This document shows positions 25,059 to 33,080 of a DNA stretch of 39,314 nucleotides, in pieces. Source of the DNA: Lachnospiraceae bacterium (GTDB lineage Bacteria; Bacillota; Clostridia; Lachnospirales; Lachnospiraceae). Both the position numbers and the translations under genes were made by a program. The notes under the pieces are model-generated. The model was not told the origin of the DNA and made no database searches. It was given only the letters and a program-made list of their open reading frames with translations. The stretch lies in assembly GCA_017480565.1 (NCBI GenBank), contig JAFVAL010000036.1, positions 1 to 39,314 on the forward strand. Direction: 5' to 3'. Positions within the stretch are counted from its first letter, which is position 1. Every line of letters begins with the position of its first letter.

Positions 25059-25222
25059 CATCACCTCTCAACTTCTTGCCAAGAGATTGCATTTTCGATG
25101 GCAGAAGCACCTCTATTTGACATATCTGCATTGCATTTCTGAATCCTCCGTTTTCGTGGATGAAAGTTTTATGGGTGATTGGACAGAACAAAGAGGGGAG
25201 AAGGCGACTTCTCCCCTCTTTT
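25059..25222 (+). ncRNA. candidate small RNA of about 165 nt, possibly 6S-like
   Basis: It is bounded by a strong promoter and a strong terminator and has no convincing ORF. By eye the ends can pair: CCATCACC near 25059 with GGTGATTGG near 25174. AACTTC can pair with GAAAGTT, and two inner hairpins are possible: CTTCTTGCCA with TGGCAGAAG, and ATCC with GGAT around TTTTCG. A long closed rod with inner bulges and length of 160-190 nt is what 6S RNA looks like, but I could not match its conserved central bubble. An unrelated regulatory RNA is equally possible. Confidence 0.5.
25191..25222 (+). terminator. strong terminator of the small RNA unit
   Basis: AAGAGGGGAGAAG (25191-25203) pairs perfectly with CTTCTCCCCTCTT (25208-25220) over GCGA, then TTT. 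Confidence 0.85.
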
Positions 25223-25303
25223 GTGCAAAATGATCATGAAATCACCAAAAGTTAGCCAAGATTTGTTCAAATTAACAAATTTTATGTTTTTTTCAAAAAA
25301 CAC

Positions 25304-25331
25304 TTTTCAAAACTTCTGAATGTGTTACAAT
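25304..25331 (+). promoter_or_regulatory. promoter of the aldolase gene
   Basis: Extended -10 TGTTACAAT (25323-25331) with a weak TTTTCA 16 nt upstream. Leader of about 45 nt. The preceding 80 bases are very AT-rich. Confidence 0.5.
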
Positions 25332-25382
25332 GGTAGAGGTTCAAAAGTTTTTCATTACAGATCTATTTGGAGGTATGTAACA

Positions 25383-26294
25383 ATGTTAGTTTCTTTAGCA
25401 AATATGTTGGCAGATGCCAATGAGAGAAATTATGCGGTAATCGCAGCAAACTGCTATAACTATGATTCTGCAAGAGCACTTGTCAAGGCAGCTGAGGCGA
25501 AGAGATCCCCTTTGATTATCAACATCGCTGAGGGTCATATGAAGAGATGGATCAAGAGAGATACCCTTGCTCTTGAGATCGGACCGATGTGTGATGCAGC
25601 AGATGTTCCGGTTTGCATCAACCTGGATCATGGATTTACTTGGGATGTGATCGTTTCTTGTGTTGCGAACGGATTTACTTCTGTTATGGCTGACTCTTCT
25701 TCTTATCCTTATGAGGAGAACATTGCAAGAACCAAGAAGGTTGTAGAAGTTGCTCACGCTCGTGGCGTTTCCGTTGAGGCTGAGCTTGGCCATGTAGGTC
25801 AGGGAACCAATGCAATTGAAGATACCGTCAGCAACTTAACTGATCCTTCTCAGGCAGCAGATTTCGTTGAGAGAACTGGTGTTGACGCTCTGGCAGTTGC
25901 CGTTGGTACCGCTCACGGCGAGTATCCGGCAGATTTCGTTCCGCATCTTGATTTTGATCGTATCAAAGAGATCAAGGCTGCTTGCCCGATCCCGCTTGTT
26001 CTTCACGGCGGTTCCGGTTCTGGTGATGAGAATCTTGCGCATGCAGCAAGAATCGGTATCAACAAGATCAACATCTTCACCGACAACCAGGCGAATGCTC
26101 GTAAGCTGATCTATGCAGCGATGGAAGAGAACAAGAAGATGTATCCGCTTGATATGTTCGAGATCATTTACGATGGCATCACCGAGAAGACTTGCTACTT
26201 CATGGATCTGTTCGGGTCAACCGGCAAGGCAGACGACGGCAAGTTTGAGAAGTTTGTTCCGAAGAAGCCTCTTCCGATGTTTGGAGATCTGTAA
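25383..26294 (+). CDS. class II ketose-bisphosphate aldolase
   Basis: 303 residues from ATG 25383 (GGAGG 8 nt upstream). Zinc-dependent aldol cleavage of a ketose (bis)phosphate to dihydroxyacetone phosphate and an aldehyde. Motifs: CINLDHG with catalytic Asp 82 and zinc ligand His 83, GTAHGEYP with a second zinc His, LHGGSG with the third, and IFTDNQAN in the phosphate site. It fits the FbaA/GatY/KbaY group; members cleave fructose-1,6-, tagatose-1,6- or related sugars, and sequence alone does not tell which. The position before PfkB kinases and a reductase argues for a catabolic aldolase of a special sugar. It could also be the housekeeping Fba, since no other is visible here. AT-richer, optimal-looking codons suggest strong expression. 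Confidence 0.88.
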   Translation: MLVSLANMLADANERNYAVIAANCYNYDSARALVKAAEAKRSPLIINIAEGHMKRWIKRDTLALEIGPMCDAADVPVCINLDHGFTWDVIVSCVANGFTSVMADSSSYPYEENIARTKKVVEVAHARGVSVEAELGHVGQGTNAIEDTVSNLTDPSQAADFVERTGVDALAVAVGTAHGEYPADFVPHLDFDRIKEIKAACPIPLVLHGGSGSGDENLAHAARIGINKINIFTDNQANARKLIYAAMEENKKMYPLDMFEIIYDGITEKTCYFMDLFGSTGKADDGKFEKFVPKKPLPMFGDL

Positions 26295-26312
26295 TTTCGA
26301 TAGAGAATGTGA

Positions 26313-26341
26313 GTGACTCTGTTTGCTTACTGTGGTAAAAT
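26313..26341 (+). promoter_or_regulatory. extended -10 promoter before the first PfkB kinase
   Basis: GTGACT (26313-26318), 17 nt, TAAAAT (26336-26341) in the context CTGTGGTAAAATGAAC. Nearly the same 15-mer recurs before the second kinase at 31010-31025. Confidence 0.5.
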
Positions 26342-26353
26342 GAACAACAGGAG

Positions 26354-26380
26354 GCCCTGCGTTTAGGCGCAGGGCTTTTC
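26354..26380 (+). terminator. hairpin terminator between aldolase and kinase
   Basis: GCCCTGCG (26354-26361) pairs with CGCAGGGC (26368-26375), then TTTTCTT. It lies only about 6 nt after the predicted start of the preceding promoter, so it may end aldolase transcripts or act as an attenuator. Confidence 0.65.
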
Positions 26381-26410
26381 TTGAAAAGACAAGAAGGGAA
26401 GTTTAAGAAG

Positions 26411-27361
26411 ATGAAGGATTTGGATGTATTGTGTGTCGGCGGTATTGTCTGTGATTTGCTGCTTTCCCCGGTCGGCAAGTTTATCTTTGACCAGGATAAG
26501 ACAGAGCTTGAGCTTTTAGAGCAGAAGCTTGGCGGCGACGCGGCAAATGAAGCGATTATTTTCGGCCGTTACGGCATGAAGGTTGGCCTTGCGGGCGAGA
26601 TGGGCGATGACATGACTGGCAGAGGTCTCATGAACTATATGCATGAGAGCGGTGTGGATACGTCCAACATCATTCTGCGCGGCAAGACACGCACCAGTGT
26701 GGTGATGATTCATGAGAACGGTGACCGAAACTTCCTGACCTACGGGAGAAACACCCAGCTCATCAACATCCATGATATGTCGATGGAACAGCTTAAGCAC
26801 ACGCGTATGGTCTCGATCGGCAGCGTACACATTTTACCGACCCTGGATCCGGATCTGCCGGAGTACTTAGAGAAGGCACAAGCCGCAGGATGCATCACGG
26901 CAGCAGACATGATGAAGCGAGATCCGAGAGTGCCGGAGGTGGACATTCCTGCGATTGTGGCCCACTGTGATTACTTCCTGCCTAGCTATATCGAGGCAAA
27001 GGAGCTCACGGGCAAGGACATTCCTGAGGAGCAGGCAGATGAGTTCCTGGCTTGGGGCGCGAAGAACGTTGTAATCAAGCTTGGAGAAGAGGGCTGCCTT
27101 GTGAGAAATGCGCAGGAATCCTTCCGTACACCGATCTATAAGACCAATGCAGTTGTGGATACGACGGGTGCCGGCGATAATTTCGTGGCAAGCTTTTTAA
27201 CCGGTGTATTAAAGGGCTGGAGTCATAAGAGATGCGCAGAGTTTGCTTCCGCAGCAGGCAGCATCTGTGTGGAGAAGGTCGGTGCGACCGCAGCGATCGA
27301 GAGCCTTGCGCAGGTCGAGGCGAGAATGAAAGAGCAGGGAAGATTTTCACAATTCGAGTGA
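26411..27361 (+). CDS. PfkB-family carbohydrate kinase (copy 1)
   Basis: 316 residues from ATG 26411. ATP-dependent phosphorylation of a sugar or nucleoside hydroxyl. PfkB signatures: LDVLCVGGIVCDL at the N-terminus, GGDAANEA (substrate-binding motif 1), an anion-hole and base motif DTTGAGDNFVASFLTG with the catalytic Asp, and VVIKLGEEGCLV before it. No signal peptide. It is one of three paralogues in 7 kb; this copy lies 16 nt before the aldo/keto reductase, so they share a transcript. Substrate unknown; ribokinase, fructokinase and 5-dehydro-2-deoxygluconokinase are all in this superfamily. Confidence 0.9.
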   Translation: MKDLDVLCVGGIVCDLLLSPVGKFIFDQDKTELELLEQKLGGDAANEAIIFGRYGMKVGLAGEMGDDMTGRGLMNYMHESGVDTSNIILRGKTRTSVVMIHENGDRNFLTYGRNTQLINIHDMSMEQLKHTRMVSIGSVHILPTLDPDLPEYLEKAQAAGCITAADMMKRDPRVPEVDIPAIVAHCDYFLPSYIEAKELTGKDIPEEQADEFLAWGAKNVVIKLGEEGCLVRNAQESFRTPIYKTNAVVDTTGAGDNFVASFLTGVLKGWSHKRCAEFASAAGSICVEKVGATAAIESLAQVEARMKEQGRFSQFE

Positions 27362-27377
27362 TGAAAGGAGAAAAGAA

Positions 27378-28502
27378 ATGGGTTATCTAGGCGAAGGAAC
27401 CAAGAAACTGGGATTTGGCCTGATGCGTCTTCCGAAGAACGATGGTGTGATCGACGTCGAGCAGGTGAAGGTGATGGTTGATCGCTTCTTAGAGGCGGGA
27501 TTTACGTACTTTGACACTGCATGGGCGTACGGCGGCAGTGAGGAAGCGATGAAGGAAGCGCTGATCGATCGCTATCCGAGAGAGAGCTACACGGTGGCAA
27601 CGAAGCTGGCAGCCTGGATCGGATGCAAGAGCAAGGAAGATGCGATGGCGCAGTTTGATGATTCGCTGAAAAGAAGCGGTGCCGGATATTTTGATTATTA
27701 TCTGCTGCACAATCTGGGTGAACACAGAACGCAGTTTTTTGAGGATCTTGATGTCTGGTCTTTTGCGAGAGAACTGAAGGAGCAGGGCAAGATCAAGCAT
27801 CTAGGATTCTCCTTCCACGCGTCCGCAGAAGAGCTGGAAGAGATCCTCATCGCACATCCGGAGGCGGAGTTTGTCCAGCTTCAGATCAACTACGCAGACT
27901 GGGAGGACAATGCGCTGCAGTCCCGTAAGCTCTATGAGATGGCAAGAAAGTATGACAAGCCGATCGTCATCATGGAGCCGTTAAAGGGTGGTCTGCTTGC
28001 CAATCCGCCGAAGCCGGTCGCAGACATTTTCAGAGAAGCCAATCCGGACGCGCCGCTGCCGTCCTGGGGTATTCGTTTCTCGGCGAGCCTGCCTGGCGTG
28101 ATCACGGTGCTCTCTGGCATGGGCAGTGTCGCACAGATGGAGGAGAACATCTCCTACATGAAGGATTTCGTGCCGATGACCGAGGAAGAACGTGCGGTTG
28201 TGATGAAGGCGAGAGAGACACTCGTATCGATGCCGATGATCCCTTGCACGAACTGCAATTACTGCGCAAAAGTCTGTCCGATGAACATCGGTATCTCGGG
28301 AACCTTTACTGCGTCGAACCTGTATTATGTCTATGACGACCGCGACAAAGCGATCAGCCGTCACAGATGGCTGGTGGATCAGCACGATAAGGCGCGTGCG
28401 ACCGAGTGTATCCACTGCTATGCCTGTACGGAAGTCTGTCCGCAGCACATTGAGATTCCTGATAGGCTCGAAGAGTGCGTGGAAGTGCTTCAGCTGGCAT
28501 AA
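27378..28502 (+). CDS. aldo/keto reductase with C-terminal 4Fe-4S ferredoxin domain
   Basis: 374 residues. The TIM-barrel AKR tetrad is complete: Asp 46 and Tyr 51 (YFDTAWAYGGSE), Lys 76 (VATKL), His 111 (LLHNLG). The C-terminal part has two CxxCxxCxxxCP motifs (CTNCNYCAKVCPMNI and CIHCYACTEVCPQHI), each for one [4Fe-4S] cluster. This subfamily is common in anaerobic Firmicutes and may couple carbonyl reduction or alcohol oxidation to ferredoxin rather than only NAD(P)H. ATG 27378 has AAAGGAG upstream and the gene follows kinase 1 by 16 nt. It would interconvert the sugar and polyol forms feeding the kinases and aldolase. That pathway is inference. Confidence 0.92.
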   Translation: MGYLGEGTKKLGFGLMRLPKNDGVIDVEQVKVMVDRFLEAGFTYFDTAWAYGGSEEAMKEALIDRYPRESYTVATKLAAWIGCKSKEDAMAQFDDSLKRSGAGYFDYYLLHNLGEHRTQFFEDLDVWSFARELKEQGKIKHLGFSFHASAEELEEILIAHPEAEFVQLQINYADWEDNALQSRKLYEMARKYDKPIVIMEPLKGGLLANPPKPVADIFREANPDAPLPSWGIRFSASLPGVITVLSGMGSVAQMEENISYMKDFVPMTEEERAVVMKARETLVSMPMIPCTNCNYCAKVCPMNIGISGTFTASNLYYVYDDRDKAISRHRWLVDQHDKARATECIHCYACTEVCPQHIEIPDRLEECVEVLQLA

Positions 28503-28537
28503 GTTCATAAGCAAAAAACAGAACAGAATGAAATGAG

Positions 28538-28576
28538 CTGACTGCGAATCCATTTGCGATTCACAGTCAGTTTTTT
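28538..28576. terminator. bidirectional terminator between the reductase and the regulator
   Basis: CTGACTGCGAATC (28538-28550) pairs with GATTCACAGTCAG (28558-28570), followed by TTTTTT. The convergent regulator gene ends right beside it. Confidence 0.8.
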
Positions 28577-30369
28577 CATTCTTTTAGCATTCTCCAGAGT
28601 GTGGTTCGGCTGATTTTAAGCCTCCTCGCAGCCGCCCGCTGATTGCCGCCGCATTCATCTAACACCTGCATGACGATGTTTCTTGTGATTTCCTCCAAAG
28701 AGCCGGACAGATCGATGGAAGGCTTTCCGGTGCTTCCAGGTGAGGTGAGAGCAGTCTTTCCGGTATCTTCCAGGATCTTTTCTTCCTGTAAAATGGTCTC
28801 GGTCGCCTGCAGGGTGATCCGCCCGTTAACGGAGGAATCATAGAGACGATCCAGAACACGTTCGAGCTGTTTGTAGTTATAAGGCCAGTGGTAGGCGCGA
28901 AAGGCAAGACGAGCTTCAGGCTCGATCTCGATGACCTGGGTCCCTTTCGCTTGATTTTTCCGGTTCAGATAGACGCTTAAGTAGGTATCCAGCTTGGCGA
29001 GCCGATCCCTGAGCGGAGGAACTTCAAAGACCTGACAATAGGTCTTTTGCGCCAGCTGTGAGATATAGGTGATTAGCGCCGGATCGTCGGTTCTTGTGTG
29101 GACAAAGAGGACGCGGTTCCGTTTGCAAAACAGGTTTGCCTGAATGTAATTGAGAAATCCCATGCGCTTGGTCTCATCGAGCGCGGCAAGATTCTTGATC
29201 AGAACCGTGCAGTCACTCTCACTTAGCGGAGAGTGATCATTTGTCATCAAAAACTGCCAGCCGGTGACGTCCAAAGCCGCACAGTCAATCAAAATGAGCG
29301 GGCGTGCTTTCAGGGGACCGGTCAGATAGAGATATTTGGCGACAACACTTTTATAACAATTGGGTTCTCCAGTGATCAGGACCGGGTAGTCAGAATGGCA
29401 TAAGGCGTTTAAATTGGCGAGATCCGATTCATTTAACAGTGTCAAGAGGCTGACCTGGGCAAGATCCGCGCGGATGGCGGTCGGACCTGCGTAGCTGATC
29501 CCGTGGCGATCGATCTTCACGGGAATCTTCGTGCGGGTAAACATTAGGACGAAGCATGGCTTGCCGTTAAATGTTTCCTGCTCGCAGTTTACGGAGTACT
29601 GCGTCTCTTCAAGCACCTTGTAGAAAGAACATTTCCCATACTTTTTCGCAAGACTGAGTTCCTTTTTGGATTTCTCACACAGTTCTTCCGAAAGTGGGTA
29701 GGACTCGGTGGTAAAGAGAATCTGTCCGTCTTCTCCCAGAATCATGGTTTGCTGGTCGTGGGAACGGAGAATATTTTTATAAAAATAAAGTTTCTCGTGC
29801 ATCTTCTGATAATACCCGGCAAGCAACACGGCCTGGTCAAATGCCTGCACGATGCAGTCTCTTCCGGATGTGATCAAGATTGAGGGAAGTCCCAGAAGCA
29901 GGGCGTGTTCGTAGGTGACCGCACTGCAAAGAACCATGCCATAATTCTCTGATTTGAGCTCCTCTAATACAGTGACAGTCTCTTCTTCGGAAGAGACACA
30001 GTAGACCGGGAATTCTTCTTTCGTCAGCTCTTTTAATTTCTGAAAATCAGCCGCAATGGCCGGGAAGACAACTGCGGCAAATTTCGCGCCGGAGGCACGT
30101 GCCAGAGAAACCGCCGCGATCAGGTCAAAAGCGGAGACCGGGATTTCAATCACGGGGATATAATGAATCCGTCTTGCAAGCTCTGTGGCGGTACCGCCGC
30201 GGGAGAGGATCACTTCGTAGTTGTGATTCAGATTTTCTTCGAGAATACGGATGCAGTCCCGGTAATCGCCCACCGAGACATCCAGCTCGATATCGTCCCG
30301 GGTGGAAGCGACTGAGAGCATCAGCTCCTTCATCTCCGGGTAAGGAACAATGCCTAGCACCTTTGTCAT
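28576..30369 (-). CDS. PrpR-type regulator with degenerate AAA+ domain and Fis HTH
   Basis: 597 residues. Residues 1-190 look like the PrpR_N sensor domain (KVLGIVPYPEMKELM, VILSRGGTATEL, IPVIEIPVSAFDLI). Next come a PAS-like segment (about 195-290) and an AAA+ region. The C-terminal Fis-type helix-turn-helix is GGNQRAAARRLKISRTTLWR. The AAA+ part is degenerate: the Walker A position reads GEPNCYKSVVA, the Walker B region reads CTVLIKNLAALD instead of TLFLDEI, and no GAFTGA loop exists. A true sigma-54 activator needs GAFTGA and ATP hydrolysis, so this protein more likely controls sigma-A promoters, as TyrR does. Natural targets are the surrounding aldolase, kinase and reductase genes (inference). 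Confidence 0.85.
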   Translation of the reverse strand: MTKVLGIVPYPEMKELMLSVASTRDDIELDVSVGDYRDCIRILEENLNHNYEVILSRGGTATELARRIHYIPVIEIPVSAFDLIAAVSLARASGAKFAAVVFPAIAADFQKLKELTKEEFPVYCVSSEEETVTVLEELKSENYGMVLCSAVTYEHALLLGLPSILITSGRDCIVQAFDQAVLLAGYYQKMHEKLYFYKNILRSHDQQTMILGEDGQILFTTESYPLSEELCEKSKKELSLAKKYGKCSFYKVLEETQYSVNCEQETFNGKPCFVLMFTRTKIPVKIDRHGISYAGPTAIRADLAQVSLLTLLNESDLANLNALCHSDYPVLITGEPNCYKSVVAKYLYLTGPLKARPLILIDCAALDVTGWQFLMTNDHSPLSESDCTVLIKNLAALDETKRMGFLNYIQANLFCKRNRVLFVHTRTDDPALITYISQLAQKTYCQVFEVPPLRDRLAKLDTYLSVYLNRKNQAKGTQVIEIEPEARLAFRAYHWPYNYKQLERVLDRLYDSSVNGRITLQATETILQEEKILEDTGKTALTSPGSTGKPSIDLSGSLEEITRNIVMQVLDECGGNQRAAARRLKISRTTLWRMLKE

Positions 30370-30412
30370 GGATCATCGGACTCCTTTCGACTTCATTTTC
30401 CTCGTTTTCTTG

Positions 30413-30421
30413 ATTATAACA
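30413..30421 (-). promoter_or_regulatory. extended -10 promoter of the PrpR-type regulator
   Basis: TGTTATAAT on the minus strand, about 45 nt from the start codon at 30369. The -35 is weak. Confidence 0.45.
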
Positions 30422-30559
30422 AAAATGGTTCATAATTGAAACCTTTGCGAGGTTATTTCTCAAATAAACTTTGCCATAATGCAAGTGTAAAGAAGAAAAA
30501 GGGTTTCAGATGGAAACACTGAGACCGTGAATGTGCATAGAAAAAGGAGAATGAAAAAA

Positions 30560-30877
30560 ATGAAGAAGGCAATGTTATTTCTGCTTACAGCAGGTATCGT
30601 TACAGCAATCCTGATGATGATCGGGGGAGGATCTTTTGGGACAACAGCGAAGTCTAACGCAGCGACTAAGGAGACTTATGTGGCGTTACAGAAAGAGGTT
30701 CCGGCAGAACTTTTGGCTGCTTATGATTCTGCTGAGGCAGAAGAAAACCTCGAAGAAGTAAAAGAGATGTTTGGCGAAAAGGATTGGTACCTTGCAATGC
30801 CAGAGGCAGAGCAAGAGGTTTTAAATCAGGCTGCCGTTGAGGCTTGGGACTATTATCAGGAGCTTGGAATTCACTGA
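30560..30877 (+). CDS. small exported protein, unknown
   Basis: 105 residues from ATG 30560, 9 nt after AAAGGAGA. The in-frame ATG at 30551 is too close to that site. An N-terminal signal or anchor (MKKAMLFLLTAGIVTAILMM) is followed by a Gly/Ser/Thr stretch and SNAATKET, a possible cleavage zone, then an acidic helical domain of about 65 residues rich in Glu and Ala. It is transcribed divergently from the PrpR-type regulator, the arrangement expected for a regulated gene. No family recognised. Confidence 0.65.
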   Translation: MKKAMLFLLTAGIVTAILMMIGGGSFGTTAKSNAATKETYVALQKEVPAELLAAYDSAEAEENLEEVKEMFGEKDWYLAMPEAEQEVLNQAAVEAWDYYQELGIH

Positions 30878-30920
30878 GCCTCCGGTCACGGTGCAAAATT
30901 TGATAAAAAATGATCTGTTG

Positions 30921-30946
30921 GGAGCTTCTTCGGAAGCTCCTGTTTT
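30921..30946 (+). terminator. terminator after the small exported protein
   Basis: GGAGCTTC and GAAGCTCC around a TTCG tetraloop, then TGTTTTT. Confidence 0.85.
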
Positions 30947-30969
30947 TGTGCGGTTTTTACTGGGAGTGC

Positions 30970-31021
30970 GGGCAAATGTAGGCTCGCTTCTCTTGTACAT
31001 TTGCCCCTGCTGTGGTAAAAT
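30970..31021 (+). promoter_or_regulatory. operator-like inverted repeat overlapping the promoter of kinases 2-3
   Basis: GGGCAAATGTA (30970-30980) and TACATTTGCCC (30996-31006) form a perfect 11-bp inverted repeat with a 15-nt gap. The right arm overlaps a weak -35 TTGTAC (30993-30998) placed 17 nt before the extended -10 TGGTAAAAT (31013-31021). No T run follows, so an operator is more likely than a terminator. Confidence 0.55.
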
Positions 31022-31086
31022 AAACTTCAAATGAGCTCAGCTTTTGAGTGTGCCTATCCTGGCAAAAAGCAGAATGGAGAGTTGGT

Positions 31087-32040
31087 ATGGAAAGAGATCT
31101 GGATGTCTTATGTGTCGGCGGTTTGGTCTGTGATTTCATGATTCGTCCGGTGGATGCAGGCGTATTTACCAGAGAAGTTAGTTACATGGAAGCTGCGGAA
31201 AGTAATGTCGGAGGCGATGCTGCCAATGAGTCGATCGTCATGGGCAAGCTTGCCAACAAGGTGGCGATTTCTGCAGAGATCGGCGATGACGGTACGGCCA
31301 ATGAGCTGAAGGCTGTCTTTGCCAAAAGTGGCGTAAACACGGATCATTTGATCGTGAGAAAGAATAAGAAGACCCGCACCAATATCGTGCTGATCCGCCC
31401 GGACGGAGAACGCCATTTTGTGATCTTTCCGAATGGATACGATGAGTTTTGCGGGAAGGATTTGGACTATGAGGTGCTTTCTCGTACCAAAGTGCTCTCG
31501 ATCGGAAGTATTCATCATCTGCCGCTTTTAGACCCGGCACTCCCGGCATATTTAAAGGCAGGCAAGGAGGCCGGCTGCATTACAAGTGCGGATATGTGTC
31601 CGAACCTTGGCGACACGCCAAATGAGATCGTAGTGGAGTGCTGCAAGTATCTGGATTATCTGATTCCGAGTGAGGGAGAGATGCGGGATCTCTTTGGCGA
31701 GGACTGGACACCGCAAGAGGCAGCGAGGACGCTTCGCAACTGGGGCGTGAAACATGTGGTCATCAAGCTTGGCGCAGAAGGATGCTACATTCAAGACGAT
31801 GTCTATGACGAGTTCGTGCCTTCCTTCCGTGTCAAGGCCATCGATACAACGGGCGCGGGCGATAGCTTTGCGGGCGGTTTCTTGACAGGCGTGTTAAAAG
31901 GCTGGGATTTAAAGAAATGTGCGATCTTCGGTGCAGCGACCGGATGCATTGCGGTGCAGTCGATCGGTGCGAATACCGGCGTGAAGAGCTATGAGCAGGT
32001 GCTTGCGGTCGCAAAGACGAGCCCTGACTGGAAAGAGTGA
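31087..32040 (+). CDS. PfkB-family carbohydrate kinase (copy 2)
   Basis: 317 residues from ATG 31087 (GGAGAG 7 nt upstream). It has the same architecture as copy 1: LDVLCVGGLVCDFM, VGGDAANESIVMGK, HVVIKLGAEGCY, and DTTGAGDSFAGGFLTGVLKGW with the catalytic Asp. Compared with copy 1 the Asn after GAGD is Ser, and the region that usually forms the sugar lid differs clearly, so another substrate is likely. It begins a probable operon with copy 3, the HAD phosphatase and perhaps the peptidase. It is preceded by the operator-like repeat. Confidence 0.9.
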   Translation: MERDLDVLCVGGLVCDFMIRPVDAGVFTREVSYMEAAESNVGGDAANESIVMGKLANKVAISAEIGDDGTANELKAVFAKSGVNTDHLIVRKNKKTRTNIVLIRPDGERHFVIFPNGYDEFCGKDLDYEVLSRTKVLSIGSIHHLPLLDPALPAYLKAGKEAGCITSADMCPNLGDTPNEIVVECCKYLDYLIPSEGEMRDLFGEDWTPQEAARTLRNWGVKHVVIKLGAEGCYIQDDVYDEFVPSFRVKAIDTTGAGDSFAGGFLTGVLKGWDLKKCAIFGAATGCIAVQSIGANTGVKSYEQVLAVAKTSPDWKE

Positions 32041-32126
32041 ATGCGCGGCTACATTTGGCTGCGGTGGAGCATGGTTTGATCTGCGTAAGGCAGTGAGGAT
32101 AGAGGAGAATAAAAGGAGATTGTGGA

Positions 32127-33080
32127 ATGAGCAAGAAGTACGATATTTTATGCGTTGGCGGACTGATTCAGGACTTTTTGGTACAGCCGATCCCGACGGA
32201 TTTATTTGACAAAGACGCGGTGCACGTGGACAGTATGAAGTTCAACGTCGGCGGCGATGCCGCAAATGAGTCCACCATCATGGCGAAGCTTGGCGCGAAG
32301 GTCATCCTGGGCACCGAGGCAGGCGATGATGAGACCGGCCGTGGACTGATCCGTTACATGGAGAGCCAGGGCGTGGACTGCGGCAACGTGGTTTACCGCG
32401 GCCAGCAGAGAACCAACATCGTGATGATTCAGGAGGACGGGCAGAGAACCTTCGTCGTTCTGAAACATAAGAGCAGAGGCTTTGGCGAGAAGACCGATTT
32501 CGATTATGACTTGCTCGACAACATCCGTTACATCAGCGTCGGCAGCATCCACATCGCAGAAGCGCTGGATGAGAACCTCGCGGAGTATTTTAAGGCAGCT
32601 CAGGAAAAGGGCGTCGTCACCGTAGCCGACATGGTTTCCAATCACGGCAGACAGTCTCTGGAAGATTTTAAGGAGATCATGAAGTATACGGATTATCTGA
32701 TTCCTTCCGAGTTAGAAGCGCAGGAACTGACCGGCGAGACCGATCCGGAAAAGATGGCTGATATCATTATGAGCTGGGGTCCGAAGGGTGTGATCATCAA
32801 GCTTGGCGGCGAAGGAAGCTTCATCAAAGATGCTGATGGCGGCGTCCATGTAAAGCCTTTCCCGGTACATCCGATCGATACCACCGGTGCGGGTGATAAT
32901 TTCGCAGCAGGTTTTGTCACGGCTCTCAGCAAGGGATTTACCTTCCGTCAGGCGGCAGAATTTGCTTCCGCTGTCGGCTCACTTTCCACCGAAAAAGTAG
33001 GTTCCACGACGGCGGTTGAGAGTTATGATCAGGTGATCACATTTATGAAGAAATGTGGTCGCGATCCGATGGCTTTATGA
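32127..33080 (+). CDS. PfkB-family carbohydrate kinase (copy 3)
   Basis: 317 residues, ATG 32127 with AAAAGGAG upstream. It opens with YDILCVGGLIQDFLV, then NVGGDAANESTIMAK, GVIIKLGGEGSF and DTTGAGDNFAAGFV. It starts 86 nt after copy 2. The last base overlap (ATGA, 33077-33080) couples it to the YqeG-type phosphatase. Three divergent paralogues side by side indicate old tandem duplication followed by specialisation, perhaps for different sugar stereoisomers. A nucleoside kinase role is also possible. Confidence 0.9.
   Translation: MSKKYDILCVGGLIQDFLVQPIPTDLFDKDAVHVDSMKFNVGGDAANESTIMAKLGAKVILGTEAGDDETGRGLIRYMESQGVDCGNVVYRGQQRTNIVMIQEDGQRTFVVLKHKSRGFGEKTDFDYDLLDNIRYISVGSIHIAEALDENLAEYFKAAQEKGVVTVADMVSNHGRQSLEDFKEIMKYTDYLIPSELEAQELTGETDPEKMADIIMSWGPKGVIIKLGGEGSFIKDADGGVHVKPFPVHPIDTTGAGDNFAAGFVTALSKGFTFRQAAEFASAVGSLSTEKVGSTTAVESYDQVITFMKKCGRDPMAL

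Noticed and set aside
25024-25233. A 69-codon protein in the unit after rpoD
   Set aside because: The frame overlaps the promoter and runs through the terminator, and no ribosome-binding site precedes its starts.
28576-30369. Sigma-54 enhancer-binding activator
   Set aside because: No GAFTGA loop and degenerate Walker motifs; I also saw no -24/-12 promoter near the adjacent genes.
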